DNA of 64,000 nucleotides from Spisula solida (GCA_947247005.1 OX365947.1:2432530-2496529), one strand, 5' to 3'; shown: positions 24,083 to 35,118, counted from the stretch's first letter. Made by a program: numbers and translations. The notes: a model not told the origin generated them from the letters alone.

Positions 24083-24358
24083 ACAAGACTGCGTTCAATA
24101 AACGCTTATGCCCCCTGTGGAAGCCTTGTCCATAAATAAGTCCAAAATTAGGTCAAGGCGAAGGTCAAAATGGGGTTAGGTGATACAGGTGTGTGGAGAG
24201 TGTTCATATACAACATCCATGCAAGTATGAAAGCTTTGTAGCAAGCCATAATGATGCTAGGAGAAACGGTCAATTTGGGTTAACCGGACGGACGGACGGA
24301 CGAACGAACGGACAGGTGAATCACTATATGCCTCCCGATCTATCGATACGGGGGCATA
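24083..24358. mobile_element. Element with 'tatgcccc' ends and ACGG tract (copy 1)
   Basis: It runs from 'aagactgcgttcaataaacg' through 'aaggcgaaggtcaaaatgg' to a (GGAC)n tract near 24285 and ends 'cgatacgggggcata'. A close copy in reverse orientation is at 42080-42368, and diverged copies lie at 25653 and 55494. It is non-coding. Confidence 0.7.
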
Positions 24359-24674
24359 AAAATATAGGTATGCAAATGTTTGTCGTAACATGGTCCATTG
24401 CAACGCGTTCTTTTGCTCTACTAGCAGCGTGAACGCATGCCATCTTTGGTTGACATGCAACAATCATAAAATTGCTATATAATCAAAATAGGAATTTGCC
24501 ATTTATAACATCAGTGAGATTTATTTCACGATAATTTTGAAAACTTATCGAATACTTATTTTCCTTGGCATTACTAAGCAACTCTCAGTTATTATTGACT
24601 GACCCTAGTATACACGTAATGTTATTTGGCCAATAAAAACTTGACTGCATTGTCATTTATATTTTTATTCGATA

Positions 24675-25535
24675 CAGTATACCAATGTTCTAACTATAAA
24701 CCGAACTTCAATTTGAACATCTCTCGAACCGTTGAATTGAACCACGTATTTTTTTTAATGGGGGTCTAAAGCGATATCGTCTACGAAATAAGAATGTTTT
24801 TACAAGTCAGTCGGTGGAATAGTGTGCACCGATGCATGGCGGTACAATATCTTTATTTGTACTCGTGCTATGCAATTTTTGGCAGGAAATCGATTTTCAC
24901 GTTGTAAATTGCTTCTTAGTCGATTGTCCTTACAGAAAAACACAACGTGGCTAGCATGTCATTTGAAGAAAGGGCCAAGGTAATTGATCGTTAGTGTAGT
25001 GGCTTCAGGGGATAAAACCCAGTAGACAACTTGTTTACTTTTGGTTTTAGCCATTACCTTAAAAACGACATTAAATTGGTATTTTCATGTTGATAAGATA
25101 AACAAAATAAAAAATTGATTATTTGGCAATTATTGAGGTTGACTTTTATGGCCATATTCTAAAACCAAAGTAAACAAGATTATCATTAGCTAGTATGCCC
25201 GCCGTCAGTTTGAGTTACTGCCTTAACTACCTACTCCTCCGACCATTTCTTCAAATGACATACGAACCTTAATTTGTTTATCAGAAAGGACTAACGACTA
25301 AGAAGCGAACTACAACGTGGAATGGGTTTCCCGCCAAACATTCAATGACACGTGCACAAAAATCAATATTGTACCGTCATGCCTCGGTGCTCAATATTAC
25401 GCAGACTGGGTTGAAAAACTTCCTATCTGTTTAGACTTTATTTTCAAACAATCATCTATTGAATTAATGCATCGGTTCCAGGGATACTCAATTTTCTAGT
25501 CGGTGTAGTTAGAACATTGGTCTAGTGTAGATGTG
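24675..25535. mobile_element. Large foldback element with about 250 bp arms
   Basis: Left arm 24675-24930 and right arm 25283-25535 are inverted copies. 'accaatgttctaacta' near 24680 pairs with its complement near 25515, and 'ttgcttcttagtcg' pairs with 'cgactaagaagcg'. The centre holds 'gttttagccattac' and other AT-rich sequence. No transposase was seen. Confidence 0.7.
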
Positions 25536-25652
25536 TTTACGTCGTTGAATTGTGCAAGGTTCAACATGTTTTAAGGTAAACAACCCTCGATCGAATTATT
25601 TTTCAACTCTCAATTCTTCTCATTCTAGAAACGTTTGTTTAAACAATTAAAA

Positions 25653-25960
25653 GCCTGCGTTCTGTAAACGCTTATACCAAGGTGGAAGCCTTGTCCATAA
25701 TAACTAGCCAGATAAATCATAGGCTATACTTCTGTAGAAATGTTGGGTAGTGATACATGTGCATGACATTGCCAACGTAAGGTATTCATGATGGTAAGCA
25801 AGGACATCAAGTTTGAAAGCAATGCCTTGATGGACTTTTAAAATATTTGTGTTTCAAGAATTTGAACGTTTTGCTAAGTTTCAATGGAACCAACAAACGG
25901 ACGGGTGAACGCATGGGACAATCACTATATATATGCCTCCGGCATCAGTAGACATGCTGG
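25653..25960. mobile_element. Diverged copy of the 'tatgcccc' element
   Basis: It shares 'cctgcgttctgtaaacgctt', 'ggtggaagccttgtccata', 'caatcactatatatatgcct' and 'gacgggtgaacg' with the copy at 24083. It is shorter in ACGG content and more diverged. Confidence 0.55.
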
Positions 25961-26003
25961 GTAAAAAGTAATTCACAATAAGCGCAACAACTTGAACAAG
26001 AAC

Positions 26004-26009
26004 TTTATT
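26004..26009 (-). terminator. Polyadenylation signal of zinc-finger gene C
   Basis: 'aagaactttatttataacaa' gives AATAAA on the minus strand 212 nt beyond the gene C stop. The same context near genes A and B supports it as the original 3' end of the duplicated unit. Confidence 0.5.
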
Positions 26010-26220
26010 TATAACAAATATATAACAATTGTAATGTATCTTAAAGAATGCTTAAATATTGGATATCCAATTAACCATTTATTAAAGAGGATCAAAAGGC
26101 AATAACATTTATAAATTTATACTTTATAATGAACAGTAAACATAAGAGCTGGAAACCGGAACAAACAACGTTTTATAAGCCTTAGTACCATGTGCATTAA
26201 AGGGTAAAACAAATTATGTT

Positions 26221-27572
26221 TTAGATCGAGGTACAAGTTTCATTATCCCCTGGTATAAACTCACATTTAGCTTCGTGATTCTTACGAGAAACATTATGGG
26301 TAAATGATATGCCACATTTAGAGCAAGGGTATGGTTTGTTGCCCGTATGTTGTCTTATGTGTGCTTTCAAATTCCAACTGGACGAGAACTTCTTCTCACA
26401 AAATTGACAACTATAGACTAAAACGTTGTTATGAATTCGTAAATGTTTGGTTAATCCCCAATTAAACTTGAATGTTTTTCCACACTGGTCACACTTATAA
26501 TTCTTCTCGTCAGAGTGCATAGATTTCTGATGTTTAAACAAATGAGGTTTTTTTCTAAACGCTTTCCCACATTGATCACAAACAAACGGACATTCACCAC
26601 TATGCACGCGTTGATGTTCCCGTAGCATCCATGGACGTTTATAAGCTGCGTCACAGATATCACACTTATGTCTCTTTCTATAGCAAGATTTCTTATGTCT
26701 AGACAATTCCTGTTTGTTGGCAACCACGGTACCGCATACTTCACATATATAACTTATCTTCCCACAGTACTTGGAAATATGAACCATGAGTTTGTATTTT
26801 GTTGGACAGCTAAATGAGCATGCTGTACATTTATGTTCGTAAGTGTTCTTATCAGTAAGTTCTACTTGATAAAATTCATCATCAGTAAGAGTTTCTAAGT
26901 CAAGGACTTTGTTCTTATTTGTATCAGTTTCCTTAACATTGTCCGATGCAGTCAGATATTCTATCGGAAATTGGTATTCCTCTTCCTCTGCATTTGTGTC
27001 TTCAAATTGAAACCTCACAACTGATTGTGATTCACCATCATCATTAGACCTTTCTGCTGCATACATCTTTTGAGTTAGTTGTGTTGTTTTCAGTTGCTTT
27101 CCCGGATTTCTATTCTCTGACTTCTTTTGATGCACATTTGACCTTTTAATTTGCTTTGTGATACAGTTTGAAGAAGATAAATTCTGAATAGGTTCTGAAT
27201 ATTCCTCATCAGAAACGCCAACTTCTGAGTCGCCACTTCCATGAAATGCTAGATTTTCTTCATAAAATTCTAAACCTATATCAGAAATGTCTTCTTGTGA
27301 AGTAATTTCAAAATCATTTTGGAGATCGATATCAACGTCAAACATTTCTGTCTTTACAATTGTACTGACTTCAGCTATAATTTCAGGATGGTCGGAAGAA
27401 AGTTGATCTTCAATAGATACCCCTTCTTCTGTCTGAGTATACACATTAAGTCTGACAAGGGAGTCATCATATTTCCATTTTGGGAATGCTGTTTTGTGAC
27501 CAATATCGTAGAAGTACCCCACACTCCCACTGTGATCTAATAGATGTTGGTGTAGATCAATCATCTTCAGTG
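26221..27572 (-). CDS. Zinc-finger gene C, exon 2 (C2H2 transcription-factor-like protein)
   Basis: The exon opens after 'tttttcag' and ends at the stop at 26221-26223; the joined protein is 464 residues. The layout is the same as A and B: the histidine half of the split finger (DLHQHLLDH), the VGYFYDIGHKTAFPKWKYDDSLV block, an acidic region with the SUMO-type VKTE, and seven fingers from about residue 261 (1, 2 and 7 C2HC; 3-6 C2H2). Finger 3 starts with Tyr in place of the core Phe (CDAAYKRPW), a tolerated change. Fingers 3-5 differ from A and B at helix positions that normally read DNA. The tail NETCTSI is longer than in B. It is probably a nuclear DNA-binding protein; its targets are not known. 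Confidence 0.88.
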
Positions 27573-27639
27573 CTGAAAAATTATGATAGATACAAAGATA
27601 TGTGAAATGACAAGACAGCTACTTAAGGACAATAAAGCG

Positions 27640-28620
27640 GGGAAAATGTGAGAGGAGAAAGTCAGGAGGTGATAAGGAGAGTAGCATCTGAGGGGAGAAG
27701 TCTGATTGAAAAATGGTTTAAGAAGCGTCTGAGGGGAGAAGTCTGATGGAAAAATGGTTTAATAAGCATCTGAGGAGAGAAGTCTGATGGAAAATGGTTT
27801 AAGAAGTGTCTGAGGGGAGAAGTCTGATGGAAAAATGGTTTAATTAAGAAGCATCTGAGGGGAGAAGTCTGATGGAAAAATGATTTAAGAAGCGTCTGAG
27901 GGGAGAAGTCTGATGAAAAATGGTTTAAGAAGCGTCTGAGGGGAGAAGTCTGATGGGAAAATGGTTAAAGAAGCGTCTGAGGGGAGAAGCCTGATGGAAA
28001 ATGGTTTAAGAAGCGTCTGAGGGGAGAAGCCTGATGGAAAAATGGTTTAAAAAGCGTCTGAGGGGAGAAGTCTGATGGAAAATGGTTTAAGAAGCGTCTG
28101 AGGGGAGAAGCCTGATGGAAAAATGGTTTAAAAAGCGTCTGAGGGGAGAAGTCTGATGGAAAATGGTTTAAGAAGCGTCTGAGGGGAGAAGCCTGATGGG
28201 AAAATGGTTTAAGAAGCGTCTGAGGGGAGAAGCCTGATGGAAAATGATTTAAGAAGTGTCTGAGGGGAGAAGGCTGATAGAAAAATGGTTTAAGAATCAT
28301 CTGAGGGGAGAAGTCTGATGGAAAAATGGTTTAAGAAGCGTCTGAGGGGAGAAGTCTGATGGAAAAATGGTTTAAGAAGCGTCTGAGGGGAGAAGTCTGA
28401 TGAAAAATGGTTTAAGAAGCGTCTGAGGGGAGAGGCCTGATGGAAAAATGGTTTAAGAAGTGTCTGAGGGGAGAAGCCTGATGGGAAAATGGTTTAAGAA
28501 GCGTCTGAGGGGAGAGGTCTGATGGAAAAATGGTTTAAGAAGCGTCTGAGGGGAGAAGTCTGATGGAAAATGGTTTAAGGGAGAAGCCTGATGGAAAATG
28601 GTTTAAGGGCAAAGGTGTCA
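27640..28620. repeat. 40-41 bp minisatellite, over 20 copies, in the gene C intron
   Basis: Units contain 'aagcgtctgaggggagaag' and 'ctgatggaaaaatggttta', for example at 27973, 28013 and 28054. Unit length varies by 1-2 bp through the A run. A minus-strand frame of 111 codons (27965-28300) is open only because of the repetition. The single ancestral unit survives in gene B at 18865. Confidence 0.9.
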
Positions 28621-28985
28621 TAGTAAAACAAGGGCCATAAGGGCCAAGGCCGTCAAAGTAGTACAAGGGTCTTAATTGCATAGGCCTGTCATAGTAAAAC
28701 ATGGCCATTAAGGGCAGAGGCATGTCATAGTAAAACAAGGGTCTTAAGGGCACAGACATCATGTCATAGTAAAACAAGAGCCTGATAGGTCTAGGCCAGT
28801 CCTCATAGTACGAGGGGCTCAAAGGCCTATGCCTGTCACAGTAAAACAAGGGCCTAAGCATGTCATAGTGGTCAAGGGTCTTAAGGGCATAGGCCTGTCA
28901 TAGTAAAACAAGGGAATTTAGGGCATATGCCTGTTATAGTAAAACAAGGGTCATAGGGGTCTAGGCCTGTCATAGTAAAACAAGG
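28610..28985. repeat. Second minisatellite, 'gtcatagtaaaacaaggg' motif
   Basis: Units of roughly 35-45 bp built on 'aggcctgtcatagtaaaac' and 'aagggtcttaagggcat' follow directly on the 41 bp array. They are irregular, with about nine copies. They are intronic and non-coding. Confidence 0.8.
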
Positions 28986-28986
28986 G

Positions 28987-29452
28987 TCTTAACTAAGAGC
29001 GGGTGTCCAATAGACTCCTTGGTTCTTAACGATCCCGGTATATAGCACCGATACGAGATTACCCCTAGGTTACCAACCAGTTCATCTCTAGTTGGGTGCT
29101 TAACAAAGGTGCTATTAAGCATTTTTTGGAAGCATTTTATATCTATGCAAAACAAGCTACCAGTGAGCTGTATGAGCTAGCCGATCGGATAGCATACAGT
29201 TTCTCGGCAGTTTGATAGGTGAGCTCTACCTTGTGCTTTCTTATATAACGGACTGTTCGGTAGTGCTCAATATCACTTTGCTGCGCAATATATATTCATT
29301 GCTTAATTTACTACATAGGACTTTTTGAAAGCAAGCTGTATCCTAACATAGGACTATGGAGCACTCGATAGCAGTTTGGGTAGGCAATGGGTTCCTGGGA
29401 CCTCTCGATCAGTAGTCAAGCAAGTTAAACATTCGACCACCGTGCCACCCTC
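28987..29452 (-). mobile_element. SINE, tRNA-like head and conserved tail
   Basis: The minus-strand head 'ggtggcacggtggtcgaatg' to 'tgatcgagaggtccc' (29391-29452) and the tail 'gcacccaactagagatgaac' (about 29080-29100) match the copy at 39680-39960, but about 280 bp of unrelated sequence sit between head and tail here. The copy is old or interrupted. Confidence 0.55.
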
Positions 29453-29459
29453 TCGTGAG

Positions 29460-29876
29460 CCCTGAGACACAACTTCAATCAGCAGGAGACTAAGGAAGGA
29501 TAGACAGATAAGCTGTCTGCAAGTGGCTGCTTTAAATTTTGACGGTCCAGCCACTACAGACAGACACTAAGTAGACCTAAACACGGTCGGAGTTTGCGCA
29601 CGGATATTACGCACACTTTCAGCTCTTAAAAAATATATGAAAACGTCTAACCACCATGAAATATATTACAGCATTTCCAAGAAGAATGAACCATTATCTC
29701 ACGATAGAAAAAATGCACAGCAACGTGTCCATCCTACAACTTAAACACGACTGTAACGCGACTATGACCTCAATTTCAGCCATCGTTCTTGTTGTTATTG
29801 TTTGCTTCATTCGCTTATTGACCAATCAGAATACTCAGGCATTGGCACGCTCGATTCTTACAAACGGACACAGTAA
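29460..29876. other. Gene C intron, nothing recognised
   Basis: An 81-codon plus-strand frame at 29656-29901 runs into the adjacent repeat element and is not supported by splice sites or composition. Confidence 0.4.
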
Positions 29877-31035
29877 AACAAGAGGGCCCAAAGGGCCCTA
29901 GGTCGCTCACCTGTTGTAGCAGTACATGCAAGATCTGTGATTTGACCTAGTGACCTAGTTCTTGGTCCCATATGACACAATATCGCACTTGACCTAGATG
30001 TTGCTGAGATGATCACACTGACCAAGTTTCATAAGGATTAGGCTAAAATTGTGACCTCTAGTGACTACATAAGGTTTTTCTATGATTTGACCTTGTGACC
30101 TAGTTATTTACCCTAGATGACCCAATATCGGACATGACCTAGATTGTGTTGTGATGTTCATTGTGACCAAGTTTCATAAAGATTAGGTCAAAATTGTGAC
30201 CTCTAGTGACTACACAAGGTTTTTCTATGATTTGACCTTGTGACCTAGTTTTTGACACCGGATGATGCAATATCTAACTTGACCTAGATTTTGTTAAGGT
30301 GATCATTGTGACCAAGTTTCATAAAGATTAGGTCAAAATTGTGACCTGTAATGACTACACAAGGTTTTTCTATGATTTTACCTTGTGACCTAGTTTTTGA
30401 CCCAAGATGACCCAATATCGAATTTGACCTAGATTTTGTTGAAATGATCATTGTGACCAAGTTTCATAAAGATTAGGTCAAAATTGTGACCTCTAGTGAC
30501 TACACAAGTTTTTTCTATGATTTGACCTTGTGACCTAGTTTTTGACCCCGGATAACCCAATATCGAACTTGACCTAGATTTTGTTGTGATGATCATTGTG
30601 ACCAAGTTTCATAAAGATTAGGTCAAAATTGTGACCTCTAGAGACTACACAAAGTTTTTCTATAATTTGACCTTGTGACCTAGTTTTTGACCCCGGATAA
30701 CCCAATATCGAACTTGACCTAGATTTTGTTGAGATAATCATTGTGACCAAGTTTCATAAAGATGAGGTCAAAATTGTAACCTCTAATGACTACACAAGGT
30801 TTTCCCATGATTTGACCTTGTGACCTAGTTTTTGACCCCAGATGACCCAATATTGAACTTGACCTAGATTTTGTTAATATGATCATTGTGACCAAGTTTC
30901 ATAATGATTAAGCCAAAATTGTGACCTCTAGTGTCTACACAAGCAAATTGTTGACGGACGGACGGACGGACGACGGACGACGGACGAAGAGTGATCACAA
31001 AAGCTCACTCTGTCACTTTGTGACAGGTGAGCTAA
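29877..31035. mobile_element. Pearl/Helentron-like element with 145 bp core repeats (copy 4)
   Basis: A clean copy: start 'caagagggcccaaagggccc', core units at a strict 145 bp spacing (landmarks 30241, 30386, 30531 and 30676), an ACGG tract at 30950-30980, the hairpin 'ctgtcactttgtgacag', and TAAAA at both edges. It lies in the intron of gene C. Confidence 0.8.
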
Positions 31036-31516
31036 AAATCAATCGAGTCAATCCTTAAAATGAGCTTGATTAAAGCTAAAACACACAAAAATTAACGAAC
31101 ATTTGTAGTGGAATTAAGATGATTTTGCTAGAAAACGACAAACAAACAAAAAACACGATGAGTGATAGCTTTTTAGGCTTGTTTCAGTCTTCGAATAATG
31201 TTCCGGTCGAATCTGGTCAGTACGGATAACGGTCTTTAAACTTGCACTGTTTACGTGAGATTTACGGATACGATGCGCGCCAGTTTATTTATTGTTTTTC
31301 TGATTATAACGGCCAATTTTACCAGGTTTTCGACGGGTTTTGCGTTTTTTTACTGAATTGAACATGTACAGAGCCAAAAAATGCCAGAATTTGGCGTTAA
31401 ATGCAAATTTCATGAAAATCCCCGTCACCTCTTCCTAAGTTCCAGACCATATTCATCCCCTTTGGGACCCCGTCACCTCGTCCTTAGCTCCAGACCCTAT
31501 TCTAGTATGGCAGTGG

Positions 31517-32617
31517 CTAGTCGTCCGGCACCGGACGACTAGACAGCGAAATTAGTCGTCCCGCGCGCCGAACGACTAGACAGCGAAATTAGTCGTCCGT
31601 CAGTGGACTACTAGCAAACTCTACACGATTGGTTAGAGAACCGTCATTCTATTTCTACGCATTAGGCATCTACCTTATAATAAAGGTTATAATAAACTAC
31701 GAATATAGGCAAGACATGTCAATGCCTTATATGCAACCATTTTGTGACCTCCCGTGTATCTCCGTATATTGTCCGCCATATTTGAATGGTATTACTGGCA
31801 CTAATGAATGCGGAAATCGCTGTCGGGTTTTATAAAGCGCGACAAATAGCAATAGTGCAGCTGTGTATTAGAAACAGAGCTAGAAGTAGTAAGGGAACAA
31901 AGAATATTTCAATTACAGTATTATGAGGATTGTGAAAGTATTTTACTTCATGCTATGTAAGGTAATTGGCAGTTTGGAATGTCACTGGTTATATAATAGT
32001 GTGAAAACAATGTTGCTGTTTATAAATGCTATCATGGTAGACCCTATTGTATATTGTTGTTGTATTTAAAATGAAAACAAATAAAAATTACAATTGTAAA
32101 TTGTATTGTTTTGTATATATATGTGTCATTAAAACTGCGAATGAAAAATAATTAATTGCCACAATAGCTTTGTTTGTGACACCATTTCTTCTACATCTCT
32201 AATTACCTACTACTTATCATAATGAGCATAGCATAATGCTAAGTACTGTATGTCACTTTAACACAGCATTACCATTTCAATCAACTTGGATATTTTTTGC
32301 ACTATATATAGATCTCATGCCGACAGCGATTTCCACATTCATTCGTGCCAGTTTATACTATGGCGGACAATATACGGAGATACACAGGAGGTCACAAAAT
32401 GGTTGCAGATAAGGCATTGACATATCTTGCCTATATTCGTAGTTTATTATAACCTTTATTATAAAGTAGATGCATAATGCGTAGAAATAGAATGACGGTT
32501 CTCTAGCCAATGCACGTAGCGTTTGCTAGTATTCCACTGACGGACGACTAATTTCGCTGTCTAGTCGTCCGGCGCCGGACGACTAATTTCGCTGTCTAGT
32601 CGTCCGGTGCCGGCTTA
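31517..32617. mobile_element. 1.1 kb foldback transposon with about 310 bp arms
   Basis: Outer ends are themselves palindromic ('ctagtcgtccggcaccgga'). The arms 31517-31830 and 32305-32617 are inverted copies, for example 'gaaccgtcattctatttct' near 31638 against 'agaaatagaatgacggttc' near 32482, and 'gacctcccgtgtatctccg' against its complement. The centre is AT-rich and non-coding. Confidence 0.8.
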
Positions 32618-32717
32618 GTTACGGCCATGTTTCCACAATGTCCCAGAGTGGGCTACTATTTTTATAAGCCAAAATATTTGACAATGCAATGTAGATAAAT
32701 ATTTGAAACAAACTTAC

Positions 32718-32760
32718 AAGTAAATCCACACTGTCCGCATTTATATGGCGTTCTTTTCAT
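32718..32760 (-). CDS. Zinc-finger gene C, exon 1
   Basis: The 43 nt encode MKRTPYKCGQCGFT plus one base before the donor T|GTAAGT; it is three codons shorter than in A and B. The C-x2-C half finger is kept. It joins to 27572 across a 5.1 kb intron filled with minisatellites and mobile elements. Confidence 0.8.
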
Positions 32761-32850
32761 AATTTTTGTTGCTTGCAAATGGCGCTTATCTATAAAAGGG
32801 ACGGAACTCTGCAAATGTTGGGTTGGTATAAGACGCTGACGCTACCCAAC
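32761..32850 (-). promoter_or_regulatory. Conserved 5' flank of zinc-finger gene C
   Basis: 'cttgcaaatggcgcttatct', 'gggacggaactctgcaaatg' and 'ggttggtataa' occur in the same order as at genes A and B. The CRE-like half site has changed (GACGG for GACGT). Confidence 0.55.
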
Positions 32851-33640
32851 AGACATATAGACAAAGAAGGATTGACTTATTTTTTTTCAGTTGTGAAAAG
32901 GGGTTACGTTGATTATTAAATGAATAAATTATGAAAAGAGCCAATTGAATATTATTTTTTCATAAAGGAACAAAGTAAGATGATAGATTTGGTCAGCAGT
33001 ATAGCATACACATTCCGGAACAATTGATTGAAGGATCTTCCATAGAGGTTGCTTGTTGCATATTTTAATTAAGACATTATAATATCTCGTGTTTGATCAG
33101 GAACTGTTCTATAAATATACGTATCTAAACTCCCTGGTTTGATTTATGCATCTTTTCTCTGATCGAGTGGAGTATGTTTAAATAAAATATTTTGTTCCAA
33201 CACACATTTAGGTAAATACGCATCATAGATAAACGAAACTGTATGATATTAAAATCGGAACAATTACGTTTGTAGACGATGCCTATTTATAAATAACAAG
33301 GGTTAATTGTACAAGTATAATTTTATTAGATTTCACCATGATAGTACAACATAAAAAATGTTTTATGAATGTTCAAATGTTCTTGAGCTAGATCTGTGTG
33401 TGTACTTGGATAATTTAACTCATGAAAAACTAATTTTTAAATCTATCTTTGTGCAAAATAAGTACATGTTAAATTCCCAAGACTTGTATATGTACAATGC
33501 AAATTATTGTCAGGTTTTTATATGCCTTTTATTTCTATTTTATTTCTATCGGATATAGGACAAATAATGTAATCACAAAAAATCGATTCATAACATTTAA
33601 ATCGACTAGCTTTAAAGATTTCATATTCAATCAACTCGCA
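32851..33640. other. AT-rich spacer, nothing recognised
   Basis: A 66-codon frame (33358-33558) has strongly AT-driven composition and no supporting signal. No repeats of note were seen. Confidence 0.45.
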
Positions 33641-34764
33641 CATACAACAATTATATCATCTATCACATAATTCCGATATTTTATTTATCGATTTTTGTTC
33701 GCTATATCGCTGGCTTAGAATTAGAAGGTCGTTAGTACATCTTATTAGACTCATGCATATTTGAAATTTGCATCTCAATGCGCTTCTTATGAGCCTATTT
33801 TCATGAAAATTGGAAGTGGTCAGTTGACCAAACCGAAGTTTAAAAAACTTGTTTTTCCATAAGTAAAGAGTAGTTTTCAGACAGCTTTTTATTGTTTTCT
33901 AAAAAATATTGATTTTGTTCTTACGACATTCTAATCCTAAGCCGGCGATATGTAGCATATACATTACATACATGTAATAATATACAATGTATAATATTTC
34001 ATAACTTAAAAATCTTATTATAAGACCATACATGTGCTATTTAGTATAGACCAGATACTATATATGTTATCTGGTGTTTACAGAATGTTTTAGAAATACA
34101 CACTGCTTTTAACCATTTATTTTTACACTTTTTTAAAATACACAATATTCAAGGGGGAGCTTTTAACCCAACCCTTTTATGAGAACTATCCAACAACTGC
34201 ACAGCAGCACTCTGATGAGAGCGAGTTGTGTCGGCAGGATTTAGAATCCTGGTATCACCACGTAGGCCGGATCGGTCGCACAAACCCTCTGACGCGTGCA
34301 GTAGTTGAACCCTCATCTCCTATCCTTTTCTTTTTTGCAACACTACTCATTTTACTGAGCCGCTTCTATCTTACACTTTTATGTTTTCCTACAATTATCT
34401 ATCTATTTTCTTGGGCACAATTGTATAGTGGTCAAGTCTGATAGTACAATGACCACTATAGATGTAGATGTACATACAAGTAGATTCCATAAACAAATAT
34501 ATATATTAGATTTAAGCATGAAAACAATGTGAGTCAATACCTTGCACGACTACATCTACATCTCAATTGTACGTTAAACTGTCATAAATTGACATTTCTT
34601 CAACGTTATGGTGTGCAAGAAAAGGAGAAAGAGAAGTAGAAATAGGAAACATAGAAGAATAGACACGGGAAAATATATGCAGTTAAAGTAGAAAGAATGA
34701 ACTAATAGAAAAAGTTATGTACAGTTACGTTTTTCCATCAAGACAAGACCAAATCAGCTTCCGG
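33640..34764. repeat. Segmental duplication, left copy
   Basis: This 1.1 kb block matches 35110-36215 along its length, from 'ttccgatattttatttatcg' to 'gaccaaatcagcttccg', with small indels. It carries one MITE (33709-33946) and a conserved 100 bp stretch with 'gagcgagttgtgtcggcag' and 'ccacgtaggccggatcgg'. No gene was identified in either copy. Confidence 0.85.
33709..33946. mobile_element. MITE with 'gctggcttagaat' ends (copy 1)
   Basis: Inverted ends 'gctggcttagaattagaagg' and 'attctaatcctaagccggc'. The interior has 'cctattttcatgaaaat' and 'agtaaagagtagttttca', shared with the copies at 35163 and 57018. Confidence 0.75.
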
Positions 34765-35118
34765 TTTATCATCTATCACATAGGTCTATCATCTACCACA
34801 TAGGTCTATCATCTATCACATATGTATATCATCTATCACATAGGTCTATCATCTATCACATAGGTTTATCATCTATCACATAGGTTTATCATTTATCACA
34901 TAAGTCTATCATCTATCACATAGGTCTATCATCTATCACATAGGTCTATCATCTATCACATAGGTCTATCATCTATCACATAGGTCTATCATCTATCACA
35001 TAGGTCTACCATCTATCACATAGGTTTATCATCTATCACATAGGTCTATCATCTATCACATAGGTCTATCATCTATCACATAGGTCTATCATCTATCACA
35101 TAGGTCTATCATCTATCA
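34765..35118. repeat. 20 bp minisatellite, about 18 copies
   Basis: The unit is 'tatcatctatcacataggtc'. Both flanking duplicated blocks carry a single 'atcatctatcacata' at their left edge, so the array sits exactly at the duplication junction and probably grew from it. Confidence 0.92.

Noticed and set aside
27965..28300. 111-codon minus-strand frame with a repetitive Phe/Pro/Leu-rich product
   Set aside because: It runs wholly within the 41 bp minisatellite and is open only because of the repeat; the frame shifts with unit length.
34226..34441. 71-codon frame also seen in part at 35692
   Set aside because: The conservation comes from the segmental duplication; an indel changes the frame in the second copy.
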